From positions 434,001-498,000 of the forward strand of contig JAJUBI010000006.1 in NCBI GenBank assembly GCA_022419385.1: DNA of 64,000 nucleotides, read 5' to 3'. This DNA is from Paraconiothyrium sp. Pb-2020. Lineage: Eukaryota; Ascomycota; Dothideomycetes; Pleosporales; Didymosphaeriaceae. The notes beneath the pieces are model-generated. The model made no database searches, was not told the DNA's origin, and worked only from the letters and a program-made list of their open reading frames with translations. Below are positions 1 through 11,824 of the stretch, one piece after another (the stretch's first letter is position 1; the number at the start of each line of letters is the position of its first letter). The position numbers and the translations under genes were made by a program.

Positions 1-779
1 CTACGGTATCGAGCCGCATCGTGACAAGGTTTACATCTTCATGGAGTATTGCTCGGGTGGTTCGCTTGCGGGCTTGCTGGAACATGGCAGGATTGAAGAC
101 GAGACGGTCATTCAAGTCTACGGTTTGCAGATGTTGGAAGGTCTTGCTTATCTTCATGATTCTGGTGTCGTGCACCGGGACATCAAGCCTGAGAGTAAGT
201 CAGATGCATTATGCAACAAAATTGAGACTAACATACATAGACATTCTCCTTGACCACAACGGTGTCATCAAATTCGTGGATTTCGGTGCCGCCAAAGTCA
301 TAGCCCGGCAGGGTAGGACTCTTGCTGCCGAACACGCTGCTACCCGACAGGGACGGCAGGGATCGATGACCGGAACGCCTATGTACATGTCACCAGAAGT
401 GATCCGAGGTACGAATCTGGGTCGCCACGGAGCCGTCGATGTTTGGTCCCTTGGCTGCGTCATCCTGGAAATGGCTACTGGACGTCGGCCGTGGGCAAAT
501 ATGGACAACGAATGGGCTATCATGTACCACATTGCCCAAGGCGACCCACCTCAACTGCCCACCACCGACCTGCTCAGCGAAGCAGGCATTGATTTCTTGA
601 AGAAATGCTTTGAACGCGACCCATCGCAGCGCGCCTCTGCCGTGGAGTTGTTGCAGCACGAGTGGATCATGACTCTACGGGCACAGCTGTCGCTCGAGCC
701 ACAAACCCCCAGCAGCGAGACGAGTTCTGGACCAGGTAGTGCTTCCAGTACACGGCAGAACTCTGGCTTCTATTCCTAG
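1..779 (+). CDS. SSK2: MAPKKK of the HOG/stress pathway (Ssk2/Ssk22/Wis4 type), 3' part
   Basis: Only the end of the gene is in the window; it is already open in frame 2 at the left edge. Exons 2-194 and 241-779 are joined across a 46-bp GTAAGT...TAG intron, restoring the catalytic-loop sequence HRDIKPEN. What remains is the kinase domain from the hinge (FMEYCSGGSL) through HRDIKPEN, the DFG motif in the form DFGAAKVIARQGRT, an activation segment with GTPMYMSPEV, the DVWSLGC block and the C-lobe, then a Ser-rich tail ending in TAG. The DFGAAK...RQGRT stretch is typical of fungal Ssk2/Ssk22/Wis4 MAPKKKs, which phosphorylate Pbs2-type MAPKKs in osmotic stress signalling. The N-terminal regulatory part is outside the window, so assignment rests on the kinase domain alone. 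A Ste11/Bck1 class MAPKKK is less likely because of the DFGAAK segment. Confidence 0.85.
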   Translation, partial: TVSSRIVTRFTSSWSIARVVRLRACWNMAGLKTRRSFKSTVCRCWKVLLIFMILVSCTGTSSLRVSQMHYATKLRLTYIDILLDHNGVIKFVDFGAAKVIARQGRTLAAEHAATRQGRQGSMTGTPMYMSPEVIRGTNLGRHGAVDVWSLGCVILEMATGRRPWANMDNEWAIMYHIAQGDPPQLPTTDLLSEAGIDFLKKCFERDPSQRASAVELLQHEWIMTLRAQLSLEPQTPSSETSSGPGSASSTRQNSGFYS

Positions 780-1415
780 TCACAGACTCACTTCACTTTC
801 CTTGAGTTGTATGCTGACTCGCTGTTTCTTCATTCAGATCTTCGTTGTTTTTCCTATTTCAGTCCTCTTTCTCCACCTTATCCTGACGGTCCCTACTGTC
901 ACCGCCGACGCGCCTCTATTTCCCAACCCTAAGACTGATATCATTCGCATCTTTACACGTTTATTGGCGCGGAGTGCTTCCGGCTTAGCTTGGCTGGAGC
1001 ACAATAACGCGCTGGTATGGCTGCATTGGAATGAACGATGCTGCGTCTTGCATTAGCGATGGAGTTCATGGTTTTGCTCTGATTTTATGGCGGCTGGTCT
1101 ATTTGACCACATTGTAGTATGTAATCTTCCGTGCCTCGTCTTCACAGGCAGGTCAATAGCAACGATTCGGCCCCCTTGCTGGGTGGCTTGTATATGCCCA
1201 TACATCGCTTTCTTCTTTTGATCAATGGCAATGTGAGTCTTACTACATTGACATGTGAAGACTCCCTGGTCCATCTTGGCCTCATTAGCCGGCATTGCGC
1301 GAGTCATCGTGCACAGATGAACGCGGAGGTCCGATCACGTGCATGCCCGTCACAGCGGGCGCAGTTTTGCCGAGACTTTTGACGCATACAACATTTTCCT
1401 GAGTCAACCCCGCCA
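780..1415. other. Intergenic, MAPKKK 3' flank and HTS1 promoter
   Basis: No convincing coding region. Small open frames in all directions lack splice-supported continuation. It must hold the MAPKKK terminator and the HTS1 promoter; no clear element was recognised. Confidence 0.6.
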
Positions 1416-3337
1416 ATGCCCCACCATCCTGCACACTGCCAGACTACTTTACGTCGTGCCGGCACGCTCGTATTTTCGCTTCCCCGAAAGCAGACCCGGT
1501 TCCTGTCAATCGCATCCTACACACCGCTGCTGCCTTTTCTTTGGCCTGCGCAGACGACCCTGGCGCGCAAACATTCGACGACCGCAACTCGCCGCTCACG
1601 CGACTCGCAATACGACAACATGGGGAAAGAGGGGAAGGGTAACTTCCAGCTGAAGACGCCGAAGGGCACGCGGGACTGTACGGTTGCAGCTTGAAGTATT
1701 GTGGGAGTGGTTGCTGATTGAAGTGTAGGGTCGGGCACTGATGTTGTCTTGCGCGAACAGATCTTCACGACCATTACCAACGTTTTCAAGTATGTCGCTA
1801 CGCAGGAGTTACATGTAATGCATATGCTAATTACGCTCAAGGCGCCACGGTGGTGTCACAATAGATACGTACGCAAAGCTCCAATCGCGTCTCACTACGC
1901 CCCGATCCACTGACTGGAACCAGGCCCGTATTCGAACTTAAAGAGACACTCACAGGCAAATACGGCGAAGACAGCAAGCTCATCTATGACCTCGCAGACC
2001 AGGGTGGTGAGATCTGCTCACTACGTTACGACCTTACCGTTCCATTCGCACGATTCTGCGCCCAAAATGCCGTTCAGAACATCAAACGATACCACATTGC
2101 GAAGGTCTACCGGAGAGATCAGCCGGCGATGACAAAGGGGCGCATGCGAGAGTTCTACCAGTGCGACTTTGATATTGCGGGCCAGTTCGATCCCATGCTG
2201 CCGGACGCGGAGATCTTGAGGATTGTCAAGGAGGTGTTTGAGGAGCTGCCAGAATGGAAGGGGAAGTTCACTATCAAAATAAATCACAGGAAGATTCTGG
2301 ACGGCATCTTCCAGATATGCGGTGTGCCCGAGGACAAGATCCGGACGATTAGTAGCGCAGTGGACAAGCTGGACAAGGTAGGCACACATACTGCTGCACA
2401 CCCCGAGATATAATACTGACATGCGCAGTCACCCTGGGAAGAGGTCCGAAGAGAAATGGTGGAGGACAAGGGCCTGGATGCCGAAGTCGCCGATAAGATC
2501 TGGACGTACGCACAGCTCAAGGGCGGAAAGGACGTCGTCGAGAAGCTCCAAGCAATGCCCGAAGTCGTTGCGAACGAGTCTGCCAAACAGGGTCTCGAGA
2601 ACATGGCCCTGCTCTGTGACTACCTCGAGATCTTCGATGTTATGCCCTCACTATCAGTAGACATGTCTCTTGCCCGCGGTCTCGACTACTACACCGGCGT
2701 CATCTACGAAGTCGTAACCGAAGGCTCCGCACCCTCCGCCTCCGCAAAAGACGTCGCCAAGAAAGAAAAGAAGCAGAAGAAGAGCACCGACCCAGACGAG
2801 GACCGGTCCAACGACCCCACCATCGGCGTCGGTTCCGTCGCAGCAGGAGGCCGCTACGACGAGCTCGTCGGCATGTTCAGCGGCAAGCCCATCCCCTGCG
2901 TTGGCATCTCCTTCGGCGTCGACCGCATCTTCAGCATCACCAAAGCGCGTCTCGGCGCCGCACAGGCGATCCGACCCACCGAAGTGGACGTCTTCATCAT
3001 GGCGTTCGGCGGCGGCAAAGACTTCACCGGCATGCTGCCCGAGCGCATGGCTGTCGCGAAACAGCTCTGGGACGCTGGCATCAAGGCGGAATATCTCTGG
3101 AAGACGAAGCCTAAACTACAAAACCAATTCAAGGCTGCGGAGAACGGGAAGGTCCCGTGGGCTATTATTCTGGGCGACGACGAGCTCAAGGCTGGGAAGA
3201 TTAAGATTAAGGAGATGGGGTTGCCGGACGGCCACCCGGAGAAGGATGGCGTGATGGTGGAGAAGGCGAACCTGGTCGACGAGATCAAGGGGAGGTTGTC
3301 CGGCAAGGCGAGTCTCCCGGATAGGACTGCTGCGTAG
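1416..3337 (+). CDS. HTS1: Histidyl-tRNA synthetase, cytosolic and mitochondrial forms
   Basis: Class II aminoacyl-tRNA synthetase charging tRNA-His. Exons 1416(or 1620)-1677, 1729-1789, 1842-1868, 1924-2377, 2429-3337; every junction keeps frame and all introns are 51-55 bp. The ATG at 1620 gives a 502-aa protein beginning MGKEGKGNFQLKTPKGTRDW. Motif 2 region (YHIAKVYRRDQP, FYQCDFDIAG) and the HisRS-specific LARGLDYYTGVIYE block are present, followed by a C-terminal anticodon-binding domain. The same frame is open upstream to ATG 1416, adding 68 residues rich in Arg, Ser and Thr and poor in acidic residues, as in a mitochondrial presequence. ATG 1416 has C at -3 and C at +4; ATG 1620 has A at -3 and G at +4. 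This fits two products from one gene, as known for yeast HTS1. Function is near certain; dual start use is inference. Confidence 0.95.
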
Positions 3338-4458
3338 ATGGACGCCTTTCTGACTTGCAAAAGAGGAGAAAGAGGGGAGAAGAGATTGGCTCGGCAATGT
3401 TCTGGGCTCTTGCTGTGGGCGTCGTCGGAGCTGTGGGTTTGCCCATGCTGTGGCTGAGGAGAAAACACTAGGTGTGTGTAAGATGTTTGGCAGAAAAGAT
3501 ATCCTATAGAATACAGGCTTTGGCTTTTTCAGACTGGACTACGACTACGACTACTGCTTCCAGCCTCCTACCGCCGACCTTGTTACTCCGTGGCGTATTG
3601 CGTTATGAACCGCGATGTAGGGTCTTGTTGCGCGTCTCCCGCTTTGATTCGTTCCAGGTAGTCTGTACATGACGCATGCAGTTGCACGCTGTAGTAACTT
3701 GCACGACCCGGCGTGGCTGTGCTCGTATCTGCATCTCGCTTCCCCCTGGCAAAGTTGAACATTTCGGACCACAATATCCATAGAAACCGGTAGAGCCTGG
3801 CTGCCGAGTGGTCCGCATGGAAAACTCAGTTATAAACGAGGACGTCAAGAGGTGGTGAGAGATGGTTGTGCAGACACGCTGCCACATGTCCCCATGATGA
3901 ACCGCGTACGTACCACTCGGACAAAGGCGGTACAGCGCCAGCACCTGAAACACAAATCCTCCACAGTACTTGCAAAGCTTATTTCTTTGTCAACGTTGTG
4001 TTTCAAAAAAGGTTATTTCCCCGCGAAGCTGCGCCATTGTGGCACAGCCAGCGCGGTCATACTTCAGGCCGCAGTACTGGCGCACCAATCGCGCTTGCAC
4101 GTGGTGTTCCTCAAGTCAGGTTTCCGGTGAGAAAAGATTGGACTTAGCGCGTTGTGATGGCGCCGCAATGTAGGTGCCCGACGTGTGCCGTTGCCTGTGG
4201 TCAGAAGAGGCGAGCACAACAGCAGGCTGACGTGGTGCAGGGTGGCTAATGCAATTTGTTTGTTCAAGGCTCGACTATAGCATAGGAGCGAAACGAGGGG
4301 TATATGTAAGTAAAAGCGCTAAGTAGACAATGATGCTGAGGATGTTTGGAAAGAGAAACAGAAAGTCCGCGGGGCGTAACCACGGGAGAAATGGAGAGTG
4401 AACCCATGAAGCCCATAGCGTAAGTTCTTGAACCGTACAGGAGCTCCCACCAGGCCGA
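3338..4458. other. Intergenic between convergent HTS1 and membrane-protein gene
   Basis: Both flanking genes end here. Open frames up to 116 codons overlap one another on both strands and none resembles a protein I know. No repeat or RNA gene was recognised. Confidence 0.6.
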
Positions 4459-5154
4459 CTAGTCAGAAAGCGTGTGCACGATCCTCGGTATCTCTGGCAA
4501 CTGTTGCGGCGCAGTGCTTCTCTCCGGCTCATTTGACGTCTTCCAAGTATTGTTATCAGGCAAACCCGAGTAATACCTCACACTGGTCGTGCTCGTACTC
4601 CTCGGCCTATCCGGCCTCGTTCCTAAATCCCCGTCCTCGGGTTGAATCGGGCTCAAACTGAGGCTCCCCCTCGAATACCTGCTGCTGCTGCTCAACGCAC
4701 TAACACCACTCCCATTGCTAATCTCTCCTGTCATAGACACTTGCCTTTCCGCCGGCGTAACGTGCAGCGGTATCAAACTGACGGTCTCCATGCTTTGGCT
4801 GCTCACGCGTTTGGCGACGGGTTCGGCGTCGACGTAGACTGATACGCTGCTTCGTTCGCGGCTGAACATGCTTGATCGTTCTTCGTCGGGAGTCTGGGCG
4901 TCTGCAAGGAGGCTGGACTTGTCTGTTGTTTCTGTGCGGAAGGGGTGGTAGGATCGCGGGCGGTGCTCGGCTGGGAGCTTGCCGCGGAGTTTGCGCTTGT
5001 GGATGTAGAAGCCGATGACGGTGCCGATCAAGGCGAGGAGGAGGAAGAGGAAGACTGCTCCTACGACAATGGTTGCGGTGGTCCAGGATTTGCCTCCTTC
5101 TTGGGAGGTAGACTCTTGATCGATAGTCTGATTATCTGCTGGGAGGGGTGCCAT
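4459..5154 (-). CDS. Hypothetical single-pass membrane protein
   Basis: Intronless frame of 231 aa starting MAPLPADNQ. A short polar N-terminus of about 25 residues is followed by one strong hydrophobic span (TIVVGAVFLFLLLALIGTVI, about residues 28-50) and a basic stop-transfer stretch (HKRKLRGK). The remaining roughly 180 residues are Ser/Thr/Pro-rich and probably disordered and cytoplasmic, with several RSSS/SRERSS stretches that could be phosphosites. There is no cleavable signal peptide, so a type III topology is likely. This architecture recurs in many filamentous ascomycete proteins of unknown role; I do not recognise a family. The sharp hydrophobic span followed by basic residues and biased composition supports a real gene. 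Confidence 0.6.
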   Translation of the reverse strand: MAPLPADNQTIDQESTSQEGGKSWTTATIVVGAVFLFLLLALIGTVIGFYIHKRKLRGKLPAEHRPRSYHPFRTETTDKSSLLADAQTPDEERSSMFSRERSSVSVYVDAEPVAKRVSSQSMETVSLIPLHVTPAERQVSMTGEISNGSGVSALSSSSRYSRGSLSLSPIQPEDGDLGTRPDRPRSTSTTSVRYYSGLPDNNTWKTSNEPERSTAPQQLPEIPRIVHTLSD

Positions 5155-7306
5155 GTTGGTAGAAAGTTGAGCAGTCCGGAGGTTGAGTACCAGTGTATGT
5201 TGGAATGTTGATCCTTCTGGAGTTTACCGTACTATATCCCTAAACGCCTGTTGTACGATGATGCGATAGTTGAATCATGCAAAGACGAGAACCAATAAAG
5301 CCACCAGCGGCTGAATGTCTCCTCCCAACCAGGTGGTGAACGATATGATTCGGTGATGCGAGGCAGGCTTGAGCAAAAGAAAAACCCAAGGCAAAGAAGC
5401 TGCGAGTTAATATGAAGTTATACTTGCACAAGAGATGAAACCAACGGCGCATGGACCGCATCCTAGGTTGTAGGATGGATCCACTTGATCGGTAGGCGTC
5501 CAGCTTCATGCCAGTTTTACCAGAGCTCAGCCTCAGCTTCCGGGGATGCCTGTGCTTCCCAACCCATAGGATCGAAGCGAGACCGCACGCCGCATATTCG
5601 CGCAGATGTTAAACCATAGCGAGTGGAGGGCCGATTGTGTGGTCCTAACAAGGACTCGGTCATGTGAGAGGCGGTGGCACAGGTTGCTCAGCAGGCTAAC
5701 TTTCCCGCTTGAAACATCGCCTGAAGTCAACAGCAGCAATCGCGCCTTTTCGGTTCGTATGAGAGCCACAAGGGTTGCTTTTGCTGTTTTGAGTGTGCAT
5801 ATTTTGTTCAGCCCCCGTAAAGGTAACGAGCGGCGTAGTAAAAGGAGAAGAGATCCTAGCTTTTCCTTCATCTTGCCATATCCGTCCAGGATTACGCCCG
5901 CAAAGTGCACAGCTGGATCGAAGGCAACGGGAGCCCGAGCTCAGAGTTTCGCCCGAGTGAGGGCCGCCGTCTTAGTCACCGTTGTTTTTGTGACAGGTCA
6001 TGATGTGGGTCTTGGTGTTCGTATTGTGCACAGCGGGACAGCATCGCCACTGAGCTCTGGTAGGACGGCACCGCATTCGGGGCTGTGCGCCCAGTGTGCT
6101 CGCAGTGCATGCTCTGATCGAGTGGAGGATAGCGCTAAAGTGGCTCTGGTGCGTATGGTAGATGATGGAGACGCGAATCACGGTACACGAGCCTCATCGT
6201 AGCCGCTGAGGAAGCAGGCGCCCGTCAGACATCCAAAAGCCATGAGGCGACTTACGTGATGCCCGTAGATGCGGTTTTTCCTTCTCGCAAATTCACTCCA
6301 GACCAACGGGCAGAGCCTAATGGGAAGAGGCTCGTAGACTTGGCGGTGATGTTTGTTGTTCCTGACGCACCGCGCTTCCAGGCGGTTGGGTTTGGGTCTC
6401 AGGGTCTGACCTATTTTTGGCTACAGCGATGATCCTTCCAACCACAGTCCACCAAGTCGCTCTCGTGGAAACGACATTCGTGGATGGACACCGCTCATCT
6501 GTCAAAGCCCCACAGTTTGGGGGCTAGCTTCAAGGTAACACAAACCGCGAGTGTAAGTCTCTCGCTCAAAGTCCTAGTGCGTGGGGCCAGTCGAGTCAAC
6601 GCTTCTTGTTCGCTTGGAGGATTTAAGCCTTCGAGTCATCGGGCCGGCCTCATCTCGCTTCTTCAATCGGCGACTCAAGAAGCACGCAACGAAGGAGTCT
6701 TGAACTGGTACACTAAACGCACGAACAGCCCCCTGACACTCTCCTGAAGGCGACGGTTCCTTCCGGACAGGTTCCATGCGAGCATAACTCCTCATCTGCA
6801 TTTCCAGATCCATCAATTGAGAAAGGAGAGTCGTCACAGTTTTGCGTACAGTCGAGGTACCTTGGACTGTAGCTTACAAAAGCACACAGACGTCCGAGAA
6901 ATTTACTCGACTCAATGTAGTAGAATAACTACACAACAACATGTTATTCTTCATCAATGGTAAAGCAGACTGACAATGGAAAGAGCGTTCGCAGTAAGCA
7001 AATAGAGACGATGCGAATGCTAATGTGAAGCTTGTGTTCTGAATGATATACGAGAGACGTACGCCCGTGACAAAGTTTTCTCTTCCCGATTTGCAATGCT
7101 GCTGGACTACTAATACATGACAGAGAGAAATGATAATGCAAAACTGAGTTGAAGGGTCAATGCAACAGGAGCATGTTACACGTTTACTGGAGAAGCAGAA
7201 TGCGGCGCTAGAAGGACTTATTGAAGTCAACTAACAGTATGCAGTTGTGCACGCCTCAACCTACCGCTTGGCAAAAGAAAACTCGATTAGGAATTAATTA
7301 AAAGCA
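5155..7306. other. Long intergenic region
   Basis: About 2.1 kb between two minus-strand genes. The longest open frame (5606-6202, plus) has arginine-rich, compositionally random translation and overlaps frames on the other strand, so I do not call it. No inverted or direct repeat was noticed. Confidence 0.5.
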
Positions 7307-9082
7307 TTAAGAAACCGTGGGGACCGGTTTGCGCGGTATTGACAGCTGTTTCGACATAGGCGACGAGGCAGAGCTACCCGTAGGCTGCCCCGACGAAGAA
7401 GAAGAGCTTCCAGTACGAGCCACAGGCAAAGCATCAGCCAGTTCATCCATCGTGAACTTCCGATCGTTGGGCAGATAATCAAGCCTCTGCTCCGCCCTCA
7501 ATTCCCGCTCTGGAGCGTGTTCGGGATGATGCAGGAACTCTATAGGTACGACCGGCCCGCTGTAGTCCGACAAATCCTCAAGCTCAGGCGGGTGCAGTAT
7601 CGTGGTCTCTCTCCGTTCGAACCCTTCTGGCGTGATATACGTCTTATCGGAAAGGATTCTTGGCTCTCGAGCCTGCGGTGCGCTTCGGACGATGTGCGAT
7701 GAAGGGTTTTCTTTGTCACCTCGGACAATAGCCCATCGCTGCTTCACCCCAGTGCACTCTGGGAGCTCATCCGCCGACACTTCGACCAGTTCGTTGTTCG
7801 CATTGTACACCCAGTGACGAGCAGGGAGGATCTCGGTTTCGTAGACAGGTTGGATATAGTGGTAGACTTCGTGGTTGTGGATCTCACGGTAGATGCGTTC
7901 CTCGATGATCTCGTGCTCATGCGGTCTTACGACTTCATGGGTGACAGCTGGTCAAGTTTTAGCTGTAAATTGCATTCTGCATAAGGAAAACTTACCTGAA
8001 GCCCATCGTGTTTCCTTATCCGCATCTTCTGTATCTCTCAGATCAACCACTCCATCCAAGGCGGCTTTCATGCTGTAATCGTCTGGACCGCCCGACAGAA
8101 TTTCTCGAAGGTCCATTGTGTCCTCTTTTTTCATCCGCATCTTCTCAAATCTCCGCCCGAATGGGTCACGGTTTACATTAGACGGGTCGACACTGCTACT
8201 CCCGCGCTGACTTGGCCTTGATGAGGGTAGATTGATCTCGTCGCGAGCAAGGCGTGTCGGCCACATCTTTCGATCGTAGGGTTGAGCATGAGAGTCCTCG
8301 ACATGAGGCAGGATTCCGTCAATGAGACTACCTGGACTGGGAATTCCAGCCCCAAGCGAGTATTTCGATTGATATGACCATGCAGAACCAGCTGTGGAAG
8401 CTGTGACGGATTTTTTGCGGTCTGCTGAGGCGTTAGTTTGACTTGGAACAAGTGCTTTCAGGACAGGAACTGTTTTCGGGAGCGATCTTGCAATTTAAGC
8501 CTAAAGTTTGAACATACCATTGGGATTCTCTGCGGTCTGATTGCCTGCGGTCTCGCTCTCTTGGGAGCCTTTCCACGACGAGGAAGAATGAGACCCGTAA
8601 TGCTCAATATTTCGATCGGCGATGTCTTCACTGTGCTTCATCTCACTGTCGCCTGTCCTCAATCTGCTGTCGCTACCAAGACTGAAGTACTCGGCGTTAG
8701 TGCTGCCTTTAGTGCTGCCTACGCTGCCGGCAGACATAGCGCTAATATATGCCCGGTAATCATTTGCAATCGTATCGTCCTCTGGGGTGCCTCGAGGCTG
8801 CGGCGCGTAGTCGGTCGCGCCTATGGATTGGCCTCCGATGCCGCTGCTAGGACTCTGCACCGATGGCCGGCTACTTGTATGCTTACTGCTTTCATGGCTG
8901 GACGGTGCACTTGGTTGCGCGTGGGACTGTTGGTTTCGAGGTTGATCTGCTCGCTCATGTTTGCTTCGATCGTCGAGAAGCTGTGCTGGTCCAAGGCGGG
9001 TTTCTGGGTGTGGAGGTGATGCTGTGGACACGGGGCCCTTGCTACGGGGGGTCTTTTTGACGAAGGACTTTAAGCGTTTCAT
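7307..9082 (-). CDS. Ser-rich protein with a His/Glu-rich motif shared with the next gene
   Basis: Exons 9082-8518, 8421-7996 and 7947-7307 with GTATGT/CAG and GTAAGT/CAG introns give 543 aa. The N-terminal ~190 residues are Ser/Gln/Pro-rich and basic (MKRLKSFVKKTPRSKG), probably disordered. The third exon opens with VTHEVVRPHEHEIIEERIYR and continues through a stretch with IQPVYETEILPARHWV, about 45 residues. The same spacing of H-E, REIH, IQPV and E-I/V-LP occurs in the gene at 10.6 kb (KPHRHEEINTAV, KEVHQDHYH, VQPVKDREVLPEQH). That pattern is what I know from fungal proteins annotated as IgE-binding or allergen-like, function unknown. The C-terminus is Ser-rich again. The gene lies 1.5 kb upstream of its motif-sharing neighbour, pointing the opposite way. 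Function unknown. Confidence 0.7.
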
Positions 9083-10598
9083 GAGTGAAAATGGAGTGGA
9101 GTGGAGACGCGCAGGATGTCGTAGGTGATAGTGCGCGGTAGGAGGATCGATAAGTGAGTGTTGTCTCCTATGCTGGAGATGGATAACAGGACAGTAGCCC
9201 TGTTACCTGGTATTTCCTTTCCTCTGCTCTCACGACGTATGTTCTGGGCAAGAGTTGTGCTCGGACCAGAGACCAGCCTGGAAGGCGCCACTTGCAGCCT
9301 CAGTGGCAAAGGTTGCAAACTCTCAGTGCCCCACTGACGTACTTCTGCATGAGCTGTTGAATACCAGGAAGCGTCATCCCGCGGAGATAGAGCTTCAATC
9401 CTAGGCTCCTACCTTGTGGCTGGTCTCTGGGAAAGCTCCCTGCAAGTGTGGTTCCCTTCCCAGTTGAGACCCGTAGGACAACATTGTTCCTGTGAGAGCC
9501 CAGCAATTGCATATCAAGTTATGTACCAGTGGCTCAACGCTTCATTCGGCGGCTTCGTATGACGTGAACCGCCCCAGAGCGGGTACTTGACGTGCCAGCA
9601 AATCCGCATGCGTAAACATGTACCGCGGACTTCGGTCATGCCAACCGCCTCCTGTTGTTGTTCGCGGCAGTGGGAAGGGATGACGTTTTAGGGGTGTGGA
9701 AGTCCCGCTGCCGCGCACTAGGGTCCACCTTGGAGCTCATCCGTTCGCCCACGATACTGGAACTGTCAGTCGGTTTGTCCAATGGAGACAGGACACAGGA
9801 TCCACTCCGCGCATCGTCAGGGTGCAAGAGTGGTCGATGAACCGATCTGCCCGCGATGGTCTGCAGCGTGTCGCTTAATTCCAGCTAGCTCTTTTGAGTC
9901 CTTCCATTACAGCATCCTCGTGCACATCACCTACTCCTTTCGATCACCTCTGTTAAACAACCAATCACGGACACACAACAAGCGAGTGGCATTCCCATGC
10001 GGGACAGATATGGAGATTGAGCTGTAGAAGGATGCACTTCTCTGTACGAAGAGACGATCAATCACCTCTGCTTTTGGTAGGCCGATCACTGCAGTCCCAC
10101 CACGATGGTGTTGTGCAAGCTTCGAAATGGTCCATCTGGCTTGTGAATTACCTAGCTTGGCTTGAACATCGAATTGGTGAGAGTGGGGTTTCGGTATGAG
10201 GTTCCCCTGACGTACATCCAGCCACGAACGACAGGCGCACGCTCCGGCGCGAAGGCGCTCTAGCCCCGCAAATGACAGTGCTTCTCGCCGAATCCATCAT
10301 TGCTTTTGCCAACCTAGCCAATATGGTATGTCACAGCACATACTGGTCGCGGTGGTCTCTGTGGAGATGCTAGAACGTGCACAGGAGCCCTAGCTTCTAC
10401 AATTACGTCGTTGCAGGCTTGCATCATAAGCAGGTTCCTGCTTTGTTCCAGTATGTGAGGTATATAACTGTGTAATTCCGAGCGGCCTCATAATCATTCA
10501 TCACATCTACTCAACACTTCATCTACTAGACTGTCATCGTCTCTTTCTTGATACCCTCTACGACACGTTATCAATCCTATCACCAGCTACACATCACT
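9083..10598. other. Shared 5' region of two divergent genes
   Basis: Divergent promoters of the two His/Glu-motif genes. No coding sequence is supported. A TATA-like element lies near the right-hand gene (listed separately). Confidence 0.55.
10461..10467 (+). promoter_or_regulatory. TATA-like element upstream of the 10.6 kb gene
   Basis: TATATAA lies 138 bp before the ATG at 10599, followed by a pyrimidine/CA-rich leader containing several CATC repeats. Position and leader composition suit a strongly inducible fungal promoter; the transcription start is not known. Confidence 0.45.
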
Positions 10599-11824
10599 AT
10601 GGACAAGGCTAAGGCAGCTATCAGCGACTTCATGAGCAAGTCTGGTCACCATGACACCACCGTCCACGAGACCGTTGCTCCCGCAGTGAAGAACGAGACG
10701 ATCAAGCCTCATAGGCATGAGGAGATCAACACTGCCGTCGATAAGGAGGTTCACCAGGATCACTACCATCGCACTGTTCAGCCAGTAAAGGACCGTGAGG
10801 TTCTTCCCGAGCAACACACTGCACAACTCGGCGCTGTTCAGCACCGAGAGTTCGACCATCGCGATGCGGAGCACACGAGGCGCAACCTTGCTACTGAGCA
10901 GGCTCAGTTTAAGGACCAGCGCGTCGTTCACGACACTACCCACAGCCAGAGTGCTAACGCTGCCATCGGCGGCGAGCATGTACACCACGTGAGTTTACAT
11001 ACTGCATCCGTCATACGTCCACACAGCTAAAACTTGTACAGCACGTCCATGAGACCATTCAGCCAGTAGTCCATAAGGAGACTATCCAGCCGAATGTTGT
11101 TCACACCACTGTCCCTATCCACGAGGTCCACCGTAAGTAGTGCCCGTTCCGATGCGGGGCTGTCTCAGTATTACACAACCATGATGTCAGATCGTCCTAA
11201 CTTTTGCTCTCAGACAACGCTGCCACGCACCACGACTCGTCTGAGCTCCCCGCCATGACGATGGGCGAGTTCAAGCAGAAGGGCGGAGTTCTCGGCGGCC
11301 GTGGCGAGCGCTACGACGGTTTTGAGGGTGAGCCTAAGCACATCGGCGGAACTCTCAAGCACATGATGGAGGGTAAGACCAGCAAGCGCGACTCCGCCCA
11401 CCACGATCAGCAGGTTCGTGACGGTGCTATGCACGGAGACTTCGACCCCCTTGACGGCGGCAAGCACAACACCTCTGCCGGCCGTCTCGGCCAGACCGCA
11501 GAGGACGCTAACCGCCACGCCACCATGGCAGAGCGCGAGCATGAGCACGCTACTGGCGGCAGGACCGGTGCTGGTGTAGGTGCTGGTGCCGCTGGGCTTG
11601 CTGGTAACAAGCACTCTCACGACCACACTCACGGAAACGTACGTGGAGTCGAAGAGAATGGCCCGCTCCGGGGCGAGAGGGGAACTCTTGGGTCTGATAG
11701 GCATGCTGGTGGTGTTGGCGCCACTGGTACCGGCGCCGGCCTGGAGAAGAAGCCTTCTCTCATGGACAAGATTAACCCCATGAAGGACTCTAATGGTGAT
11801 GGTACGAAGGGATTCATGAAATAA
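10599..11824 (+). CDS. Histidine-rich allergen-like protein
   Basis: Exons 10599-10988, 11042-11132, 11214-11824; 363 aa starting MDKAKAAISDFMSKSGHHD. Introns have GTGAGT and GTAAGT donors and CAG acceptors. Residues ~20-70 hold THETVAPAV-like, KPHRHEEINTAV, KEVHQDHYHRTVQPV and DREVLPEQH blocks; residues ~130-160 repeat the theme with VHETIQPVVHKETIQP. The second half is Gly/His-rich with GVGAGAAGLAGNK and HSHDHTHGN, and ends in a charged LMDKINPMKDSNGDG segment. No signal peptide or membrane span. I associate this family with fungal proteins labelled IgE-binding or allergen; biochemical role unknown. His-rich blocks could bind metal, but that is inference. The ATG at 10599 was chosen because the frame upstream has no other ATG. 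Confidence 0.8.

Noticed and set aside
5606..6202. 198-codon plus-strand frame
   Set aside because: Arg/Ser-rich random composition, no splice-supported extension and overlap with an equally long minus-strand frame.
10587..10988. 133-codon minus-strand frame inside the allergen-like gene
   Set aside because: Exact antisense of a well-supported exon; a codon-bias shadow.
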